This document shows, one piece after another, positions 55,750 through 64,000 of a stretch of DNA of 64,000 nucleotides. The stretch is from Mytilus californianus (Eukaryota; Mollusca; Bivalvia; Mytilida; Mytilidae): contig NW_026262712.1 in the NCBI RefSeq assembly GCF_021869535.1, positions 99,576,140-99,640,139 on the forward strand, given 5' to 3'. The notes below the pieces were generated by a model. The model had not been told where the DNA came from and did not search any database. It worked only from the letters and a program-made list of their open reading frames with translations. Position 1 is the first letter of the stretch; each line of letters opens with the position of its first letter. The position numbers and the translations under genes are program-made.

Positions 55750-56529
55750 CTATAAATTTTACAAAGCGCAAAGATATTTAACTGTATATGTGTAAAAAGC
55801 GAAAACAAATTTATTTTATGATTGTGTCTTTTTTTTAACGTTTAATTGAAAATATTTCTGTAGTCTTTCTGAACAACAATTTACTAATCTAATCAACAAA
55901 AATGCGTAAAGTAACTTTTGTGTGTTACGGAATGTTCTTGTTTAATCAATTCAAAGACTTTTTCGTAGTTTTGCCAAGTTTTGTACTAATTGATTAATCT
56001 AGAGCCTGTTTTGTTTTTTATTATGTTTTCGCAAAAGAAGGCCTTGATTGATTGAGAATTGTTTTATTTACGTACCATAGCAAATATTTCATGCATTTTT
56101 AGGCAGAAAACAAATTAACAAAAAACCCAGTTTGTAGTTTCGACAGTGTTGTAGAGCCATAAAATGTAGATTGCAATTTGTAAAAAAAGCAACTAAAGGT
56201 TGGAGAGTGGAATAAATATTTCCTTTCAACAGACCACATTCGGATCCTCTCAGAGTTTTTACTAAAGGTTTTTAAATGCATTTTTAGAGGACGACACTCC
56301 ATCAGACATCGGATTTAACGTCTCCATTTCAACTTGACAAGGCTGAATATTAAAAATCATTAAATTGTTCACAACAACAATACAATACAGCGTACTAAAA
56401 TATTAAAACTTAAAAAACCTCAAAAAAATGCTTTCATGATTGGATAGAAACTACGAACAAAGTCCAAATCCATAGATCTTAACTGTTGGGAATTTCAACT
56501 TTTTTTACTTTTGTAGTTGTAGTACTCAC

Positions 56530-56584
56530 CCTTTATACAGAACAATATACTAGCGAATATCTCAATACAATGATTCCTTGTCAT
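56530..56584 (-). CDS. Signal-peptide-like first exon of the minus-strand Ig receptor
   Basis: On the minus strand ATG at 56584-56582 opens MTRNHCIEIFASILFCIK followed by donor G|GTGAGT in phase 1, which joins the Ig exon (next codons Gly-Arg-Arg-Thr-Cys). Short basic start, then a hydrophobic core interrupted by Glu, so it is a moderate rather than strong signal peptide. Together with the four exons downstream the model gives 384 residues with no frame conflict. Confidence 0.5.
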
Positions 56585-56724
56585 GATGATATTTTTTTGT
56601 AACCTGAAAATTAAATTATCAGAAAATTATTTAATAGCGACTTTCTCTGATTAATTATCCTTCATGTCCACATTTTTCAATAGAAGTTTATTCAAGAATT
56701 AAAAATAGAATCGCAAACTGTCTG

Positions 56725-57430
56725 ATTTAACTAGATGCTCCAATGAGCTATATATATTCGCTCACCTGGATTATTTTACCAAAATGACAAAAACAGGATT
56801 TTCTTCAGAACCAACTTACATATCTGGGAAGTTTTGGGTGTTTTTGTTTGTATGGTAGTTCTTGAGAAAAAGATGAATCGGACCTCTTTATGGCCCTTTG
56901 AAGCCATATTGAACTTTTAATCAGGACTTCAGTATCAACATCTGATAAAAACATTCTAAGAAACATATCTGCATGATTTGTTTTTAGTTTTTGAAAAGAA
57001 AAGATAACTGTGATCTGGGACATAAGTATGATAGTCACAGTTGTGATGTAATATTTGACTTCCGCTGGTGACTACTTAAGTATTTCCAATCGGCATCAAA
57101 GTGGAAACCCCTGTTGAAGACCTTCACAAAATATCCGACAAATTTAGAGTCAATTTCTTTAGACGTTCAAAAGAACAAACTCTTCGTAAATCAGAGTAGT
57201 CAGGCCATTTTTTTTTATCTCTTGAACCCATATAAGACTTTTCATAAGGGACAAAGTAACAGCACTTGGCTAGTACATTCTAAAAATATTATTACACAGT
57301 TTGTTATCATTTTCCTTTAGTAGTTCATGAAAAGAAACTTATATGAAAGTTGCCTTCGGGGTTTACTATGAACTTTGACCTCTGCTGGAGGCAGTTTTTA
57401 AATTTTAATCCACTTTAAATTAACACGAAT
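56725..57430. repeat. Dispersed mollusc repeat
   Basis: Starts aactagatgctccaatgagc...tcgctcacctgga, a text I recognise as the end of a common bivalve MITE-like repeat, and continues with tgtttgtatggtagttcttgagaaaaag and gaactttgacctctgctgg. The open frames here (56805-57038, for instance) are repeat text. Confidence 0.45.
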
Positions 57431-59145
57431 TGATACTTCGGCACTGACATGATTATATATATATATATATCTTTACTCTTTACAGAAATACATAAAATAT
57501 AAACCTGTCTCTATTATTGTCACGTAAATCAATTGTATCTGTTTGGGTTGCTCACACATTTGTTTCTCTAAATATAAACAGCTGTCATCAAAGTGGAAGA
57601 TTTCGTTAGCTATAAAATCAGGTTTAACCCACCGTTTTTACTTCGCAAAAATGTCAGCACCAAGTCATTAAAATTACTGTTGTTTTCAATTCGATCCGTT
57701 GGTTGATAAAGTTTAACGTTTGGTTTTGTAAAACACTGCATCTGTATCAGTGTTCAACAATTAAGAGATAATTTTTTGGGCATATCAGGATATGTATTTT
57801 CATGAAATTTATGAACTGGTTTTCAAAATCAGTTTTTGACATATCTAAATATTCTGTATGAAAAGAAGCTTTTCATTATAAAAACTGTCTGATGTCTAAT
57901 TTGCATTTTTATAAATAGAATTTTCATTATCAATATTTTCGGCTTGATCTGCCACATTCTTTTTTCTTTTTAATTGTGTCAAATATGTTAACATTTAAAA
58001 CATATTTGTCAAGTTTAAAATATCTTTCCTTAGATTTGTGCGTGTGGGTTCTCCCCGACTCGGGTGTTGTACTCTCAAACTGTATAACATTTATTAACAT
58101 ACTTTTGCGTTCATACATTTAAAAGTTATTGAATTGATACATTTAAAAGTTATTAAGAAAATAAATTCCAACTCCCAAAAGTTGACCGACTATCATCTTA
58201 AGGTATTATTATAGCTCTTCACTTGTTTTGGTACTTTTACAAACTTAACTTTCATTGTTTTGTTTTTGGATTTGAGCGTTCCTAATGAAGATAAATAAAG
58301 AAAAAGCGACACATAAAAGTTTGAAAGTGTTATTTTCATTTTTAAATGAAGGCCTTTATCTGATCTTGAATAGAACACGAACATGTGTTTTTCTTATAGT
58401 ATTTGCATTTAAACTTTGGTGGCCGTTTTTTTTTTTTTATTTTTGATCGGCTCCAAGTCAGGACATTAACAAGAACATATCTATAAATTTTGTTTTCAAT
58501 TGGATTAGTTATATAGGTCATGACGGCCATGTTTGTTGTAACAATTCGTAGACAGGACCTTACAAGATTCACACCTCAATCTGACAAGTTTGGTATATTC
58601 TGGTCAGTGGTTCAAAAGAAGATCAAAATGGTAAAAAGCAAATGAAAAGATTATGATCAACGGACGTCAAGTGATTGCATAAGCTTACAAAATTTAATGT
58701 GATACCACTTCCAGTCTAGAAAATAAAACCCAGTCTTTGAACGATGAATAAATGACACAGAGAGCATTGCAGATGTGATGTACAGAAATATTTCCTGGTA
58801 AAAAGAGTATATATTGAAACAAGAAGTGTTGAATCCTGTTATCATTTCCCCTACATAATTATTTGTAGTCAATTTTTCAATTGCGTATAAAAATGAAATA
58901 TTGTTTATACTAAACTGTTTCCTTTCTCTATGTGTCCTAAACAATTACAGATTTTTCATGTTTACAATTTTTCTGCCTACAAATGAATGGAACTATTCTA
59001 AAAGGCCTATTTCTTTATCGTATTGTCTCAATCAATATAGAAATTGTAGAACTTTAACATACATGTATATAACATTGTTAGGTTGATTTTCTATGCACTT
59101 TAAATATATATGAAACGACTAGATAATTGTAAACGATCTTTCTTA
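57431..59145. other. No gene seen
   Basis: AT-rich sequence with a short (TA)n at about 57455-57470 and a near-duplicate aacatacttttgcgttcatacatttaaaagttatt/gatacatttaaaagttatt at 58096-58155. No coding region or domain on either strand. Confidence 0.35.
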
Positions 59146-59159
59146 CGAGGTCTCGGATC

Positions 59160-59560
59160 GTTATGAAAATCAAACCTAGCTGCTTTGATTTCTTTTTCTA
59201 ACGCTTTCGATAAGGTTTGGCATCAAGGATTGCTACATAAAATTAAGTCATACAGTGTTGACGGGAATTTATTGAATTGGTTTAAAAGTTAGTTTAACAA
59301 CAGAAAATTAGACAACCTTCGTCAGAGCTTTACAGTATTTTAGCTTGTGTCCACACGGATCTGTTTTAATGATATTTCTGAAAAAAAATGGATAATATGG
59401 GTGTGGGTTATTGTAATAATTAAAAGCAACTGTAGCTTGAGGCAGTCAGAATTGTAACAGGTCTTTATATTTTAACTAGAAGAAGAACTATTCACGATGA
59501 AATTGGTTGTGAATTTCTATCTAACTGAACGAAGAGAACAGAAAGAAATTACAATTCCTT
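59160..59560 (+). pseudogene. LINE reverse-transcriptase relic, internally deleted
   Basis: 59187-59320 reads FDFFSNAFDKVWHQGLLHKI, then KSYSVDGNLLNWFKS-stop-FNNRK: RT motif A with its helix. 59445-59540 reads RIVTGLYILTRRRTIHDEIG, then CEFLSN-stop, typical of the C-terminal end. The catalytic core between is missing. Confidence 0.65.
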
Positions 59561-59589
59561 TCTCTCAGTCTGGTCTAGGAAGGAGAGAA

Positions 59590-59860
59590 TCACTCTGGAA
59601 AAATTTTGGATATCTACGCAGTTTGTGTTGTAAATACTTAACCTGTGTCAACTTTGAAATTTTAGAATAGTACAAGTTCAAATCGCACGGTACTATTTTT
59701 AGATGCATAAGTACACAGTCTCTGTCGTAAATACTTAACCTGAACTTTGAAATTTTAAAATTGTACAAGTTCGAAGCTCACAGTGCTATTCATTTTGGAT
59801 GCATATCTACGCAGTCTCAGTTAAAACTTTGAAATTTAAGAATTATACAAGCGTGGTTCG
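59590..59860 (+). repeat. Tandem ~105-bp repeats like those after the GIY-YIG relic
   Basis: Units 'tacgcagtttgtgttgtaaatacttaacctgtgtcaactttgaaattttagaat..tacaagttc' repeat three times, matching 53335-53850. Confidence 0.7.
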
Positions 59861-60109
59861 GTTTTTAATTTGTATTACATTCAAGATTGTTTTAGTAACA
59901 TCAGCATAATACATCACACTGATAAAGGATAATACAATCCTTAAGATTTGCGAAACGATTCTTATATACGATGATAATATACGAAAAGGATGTAATAGAA
60001 TCGTATTGACAAATATTTTGGCGGAACAAATAGGGTTAGTCAGTGTCAAATGTCTTTATCAAATGAGGGAACTATAGCATGCACTTTGTGCGATAAAATA
60101 AAGTCATAT

Positions 60110-60925
60110 CACATCTTCTTATTTTTACAATGATATATAAAAATAAGAAGTAGTGGTATGATTAATTTACCATCAGAGAGCAAATAACAAAGACGTTAAC
60201 AACTATAGGTCACCGTACGGCCTTCAACGATGAGCAAAACCCATACCGCATAGTAAGTTTTAAAAGGCCTGAAATGATATTCAAAAGAGAAAACTAACGG
60301 CCTGATGTATGTAGAAAACAATAAACGAGAAACAAATATGATATACAGTAACCAACAACAACCACTGAATTACAGGATCCGGTGTTGGAACATGCCCATA
60401 CAAAATGTGACCGGGTTAAACATATTTGATGGCACCAAACCCTCCCCTAACCTGGGCAGTGGTGTAACAGTACAATATAAGAATAAACTATAAAAATCAG
60501 TTGAAAAAGGGCTTAACTCATCAGATCGATACAAAGCACACAAAAAACCTAACAAAAATACAAAAGACACAAAGTACAGATCTGAGAGTACTCGCAGTTA
60601 CTGAAAGCTAGTTTAAAACCGATAACAACTTACAACTTATAACAAAATCATGTATCTATGACTAAAATAACAATCAGTACTCATCCAACGTCCAATGGAT
60701 TTAGCATAAAGACGTCATCAACAGTAAAAGACATTGTGCAATGCCAAAACATTGGTATCGACAGATTGTAGGACCGTAAATGTGCATTGGTTTATAACAA
60801 TAATATTTAATTTAATTTATTGATAACAAAATCAATATATATATATATACTGATAAAAACAATATTCAAAGATCTAATTAAAGTGTTGAATTGGTAACCT
60901 TTTAGAATAAGTTTATTTAAAAATC
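60110..60925 (-). mobile_element. Penelope-type 3' fragment (minus strand)
   Basis: Collinear with 38620-39460: agaagtagtggtatgattaa, ggtcaccgtacggccttcaacgatgag, cccataccgcatagta, gagagtactcgcagttactg, catccaacgtccaatggatt, to the RT C-terminal end gtgttgaattggtaaccttttag. It is 5'-truncated inside the last RT codons. Confidence 0.8.
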
Positions 60926-60929
60926 CAAA

Positions 60930-62490
60930 AATAATTATTTTCACTATTTTCATGTTTTATTGAACTTTGTATAACCTCTCTGTCGTGGTATGTGCCAAAA
61001 CGATTTTTTTTTACCCTAGACGGATAATCTTCAGCATTTGTGCGTTTTATTAAATCCAACTTTAGTTATAAGATATATCATGTTAAGGAGGGGTGTTTTC
61101 GAAAAATACTAGTTTCCTTCACCAAGCGGGTCAGGAAATTAAACCTTCTATCTATTTGTAATTTTCGCAAATACGCCTCCTGGAAATGATATATCTGTTC
61201 AAGGTTAAACCAACTACTACTTCATGCATATCTTAACAACGTTGACTGCATTGTAATCCTTCATTGTACTTCCATTTGATGATACCATTTCAAGATTGTG
61301 ATATATCATGGCATACACTGTCAAACTTTTCATTTTAAATTGAAATCCTGTATCACAAAATGTATCAATGTCATTGATTAATTAGATGTGTTGTATGCTA
61401 GTTTAGTTGTATTGATAATGATGTTTCCATACTTACAGTACAGATTATATAAATCCTGTGCCATTCTTACATCATCAAAATGAAGTTTTGTAATTAATTT
61501 CGATAATTATTGTTTTGTTGTTGTGTTCTCAATCATATTCCATCATCAATAACATTAGCGGAAATGCCTGATTCTGGAGGTTTGTTTCCGTGATACGATA
61601 CAATATTGATATATTTATATTTATTTTTCAATAGTTTTCAATTTTTAAAATCATAAATTAAAACTTCCTTTTAAATTGAACCACCAATTAGATCCTTGAT
61701 ACATCAAAAGAACTTCGTCATCTTGTAACTTGGTATCCTCTCCACTGCACCAATTATATCTGATGGTGGTCTAATAATCTCTGATGCTTTTGGAAATAAT
61801 GTATTTGTCATAGCAACAATCCCGTCTTCCTCCTTTTCTCATTTATGGCATCACATAATGCGACTCTTTGCCTGTCAAGGGCACAACGGGTGTAACAATT
61901 GAGCAGGAACCGCTTACCCATCGGGAGAACTTTAGTTTACTTCGATAGGTTTCCACTGACAAGTGTTTGTCTTCTCGTCTGATTTTGCTTTGGCATGAAT
62001 TTAGTTGCCTTTTTCAGTTATTGTTAGCCAGTATTTCTGTTTCGCCATGATATCACTTAAATATTGAGTAATTTTAATTTAGCAAAAGTGACATAACATT
62101 TGAAAATAATGTACAAAAACTATCATTTTGAAAATGTAATCTCCCGATCTAAAGTGTTTAGCTATACATCCAATGCATTATCAAGATACTTATAAAATTA
62201 AATGGTACTCTTCATCAAAACTATATGTTATCGCACACAGTGCATGATACATTTTCCTAATCTAGATTGTAACTCCACCCCCAATGCAACTTAAAACTTA
62301 AAACACAGATACCGATGTGAAGATATCATGAAGTTGCCTTTGATACAAATAGCCATTTCCTTAACTAAATAAACTTTGAAATAATAAATTCAAATAAACC
62401 TTGATCTGAAATCAACACAATTTCACACGGATAAACGTATTCTCATAAAAGTAACGACATCACGTGAAAAAAATGATATGGCTGCTGTTA
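60930..62490. other. No gene seen
   Basis: AT-rich sequence without a supported coding region. 61860-61960 (ctttgcctgtcaagggcacaacggg) is slightly GC-richer but not assignable. Confidence 0.3.
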
Positions 62491-62492
62491 AC

Positions 62493-62951
62493 ATGCACAC
62501 TAGACAACGCGTTGAAAACGTACGCCGAAACAGGGTCTTCTGAGACAGAAATAACCCAGTAGATTATATTGATGGTGTGAGGAAATATAGACTTTCACGC
62601 CCACTAACAAAAGAATTATTTAGAATGTTTAAAAATGACTCAGCAGGTCTAACAGCAAGATCTCGTGCTTTTCAAGTATTATTTCAAACCATGGTAGCAC
62701 TCAGGTTTTAAGACACTGGAAGCTTTCATGTTGGTAATGCCGATTTTCATAAGATATCCAGGACAAGTGTATCCAAAATAACACGTGATGTTACTTCATG
62801 TTTAAAGAGGGTTTGCAATAACTATATAAAGATGTCAATTGACAAGCTTTAAGGTTTTTATGAAAAGACAAACTTTCCAATTGTAGTCGTTGCCATTGAC
62901 GGTACACACATTTGCTTAACAGCTCCAATAGAAGATGGACACCTATTTTAA
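62493..62951 (+). pseudogene. PIF/Harbinger transposase (HARBI1-like) relic
   Basis: One frame with three in-frame stops and no frameshift. It reads RNNPVDYIDGVRKYRLSRPL, then TKELFRMFKN, TARSRAFQVLFQTMVALRF, SFHVGNADFHKISRTSVSKI and TRDVTSCLKR. It ends in the first catalytic block, FPIVVVAIDGTHICLTAPIE (consensus FP.V.gaIDGTHI.I..P). The rest of the DDE core is lost after 62951. Confidence 0.75.
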
Positions 62952-63297
62952 ATAGAAAAACTACCATTCTATTATTGTTTTTAAAAGTAGTTTGTGATTC
63001 AAATATGAACATCATTAACAACATCATCATCATCATCTGACGAAGTACGAGGAAGGGCTGAAACAAAAGAGACAGTTATTAGTATTTCAAATAAGCAGAT
63101 ACGAAATTCTTTCAGTAAAAAATGTACTTTCTATTCCGTTGATCGATTAAATGTTAAGTCTAAAAATGCTAAAGAATTGTATTTTCTGACTGAATAACCC
63201 ACCTGTTATGGGTATATAATCTTTTAAATATCTACCATTGACCTTTTTACGATAATTATAATTTCTGATGGATCACAAGAGTACCTATATAGAACGA

Positions 63298-63480
63298 GAA
63301 GAATGGTTTGATTGCCGATGCAACAACTACCCAACACATATTAAATGACATAGATGTAAGTAAATATATGTCAACATAAGGTCTTCGAAAATGTGCAAAA
63401 CACATATCGTATTTTCAGCCTAAATGATAAACAGTTCAATCGAGAAAACCAAAAGTTTGATTTATGAACAAAACATAGAT
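63298..63480 (-). mobile_element. Old Penelope-type 3' fragment
   Basis: Diverged match to the 38626 repeat: agaagaatggtttgattgcc, aacaactacccaacacata, taaatgacatagatg, gagaaaaccaaaagtttgat. Confidence 0.55.
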
Positions 63481-63582
63481 ATGCCTGAAATATTTGGCGC
63501 TTGATGTTACAAAATCAACAAGCAATCGATTTGTCAAAGAAATTTCGGTGTAAAAATTGATTTTACATACCTTGCCCAATGC

Positions 63583-63843
63583 TTGAACTTAAAGATGACA
63601 ACTTTCTTAAGTTTTCCGACGAGAGAAGGGTTAGTACAAGAGTCTTGTTCCTCAAATGTAGTAAATTTGCAAGTATCGATACCACCTTCAATTCCAGTAA
63701 TTGAAGTTTTCTCGATTACCCAGCTACTTTCTCTTCTACTGGTGAGACTGCATTTGGATGATGATGATAATGATGATGAATGGCTGCTTAACGTCCAGAG
63801 GCAAATTAATATGCATATTCAGGACGAGAACATGTTAATGTAA
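63583..63843 (+). CDS. Short open frame, unrecognised
   Basis: 86 codons; the middle reads SIPVIEVFSITQLLSLLLVR, then an acidic HLDDDDNDDEW run and an amphipathic end. It runs into a conserved dispersed repeat downstream. I cannot tell whether it is real. Confidence 0.2.
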   Translation: MNLKMTTFLSFPTREGLVQESCSSNVVNLQVSIPPSIPVIEVFSITQLLSLLLVRLHLDDDDNDDEWLLNVQRQINMHIQDENMLM

Positions 63844-63848
63844 TATGA

Positions 63849-64000
63849 ATATTAACCCTGCTTTGTACTAGACCGACACGCTGAGCCGGATTTTTAACGT
63901 GCTAGTTCACAAGGTAACAGTCCGCAGGAAGACATGTCATCTTATCCGGACACATTATTCTGACTCCGAGCCGACCAGTCTTTGCTCTTACTCCTTAATG
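63849..64000 (+). repeat. Conserved dispersed mollusc repeat, runs off the window
   Basis: Text such as gaccgacacgctgagccgga, gtgctagttcacaaggtaac and ctccgagccgaccagtcttt is a GC-richer block that I recognise as a widely dispersed conserved repeat in bivalve genomes. Its origin is not known to me. Confidence 0.45.

Noticed and set aside
62791..63066. Minus-strand 91-codon ORF with a Met-rich run
   Set aside because: The Met run is the reverse of a CAT triplet repeat at about 63019-63038 and the ORF overlaps the Harbinger relic.

Overview
The window looks like nuclear DNA of a bivalve mollusc, most probably a mussel (Mytilus or a close relative). It is AT-rich, its genes are split by introns, and it is full of decayed mobile elements. 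One repeat family recurs about ten times; it carries the tract that reads as gatgtggtatgattgcc on one strand and ends in ccacatcttctta on the other, which I know as a very common mussel repeat. The species is inference. There is no operon structure and there are no bacterial signals.

Host genes. Two related immunoglobulin (Ig) receptor genes converge on each other. The plus-strand gene (1.1-9.4 kb) can be rebuilt as eight exons in compatible phase: one Ig domain, a short stalk exon, three exons that each encode a hydrophobic segment, short linkers and a tail ending at a stop. The minus-strand gene (56.6 down to 34.7 kb) is rebuilt as a signal-peptide-like exon, an Ig exon clearly paralogous to the first, two copies of a 66-bp Ser/Thr-rich stalk exon, and a last exon with one transmembrane helix and a roughly 180-residue cytoplasmic tail. 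That tail has five YxxI/L motifs, two of them spaced as a canonical ITAM (YxxI-x7-YxxL). All internal exons are phase 1-1, so exons could be skipped or duplicated without breaking the frame.

A complete large DNA transposon (10350-20252, 9.9 kb) lies between the two genes. It has 75-bp terminal inverted repeats, an AGCAT target duplication and mirrored sub-terminal arrays of a CATGGTTTGGTTAAGT-like motif. On the plus strand it encodes a multi-exon protein: a C2H2 finger, a YqaJ-type PD-(D/E)XK nuclease, then a C-terminal region that I read as an RNase H-like (DDE-type) transposase core. Its reading frame is interrupted by one in-frame TAA and by a -1 shift lying exactly on an A_AAA_AAG slippery heptamer. 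On the minus strand, tail to tail, is an intact seven-finger C2H2 protein. This is the best candidate in the window for an undescribed system.

The rest is mostly mobile-element debris. It includes Penelope-like elements (reverse-transcriptase and GIY-YIG endonuclease relics plus many 3' fragments), a non-LTR retrotransposon enclosed by inverted repeats, other LINE fragments, a PIF/Harbinger transposase relic, a FLYWCH-finger element, an LTR-type gag relic, tRNA-derived SINEs, palindromic MITE-like hairpins, and a duplicated tandem array rich in ACTTCCGG sites. Long stretches (57.4-59.1 kb and 61.0-62.5 kb, for example) show nothing I can name.
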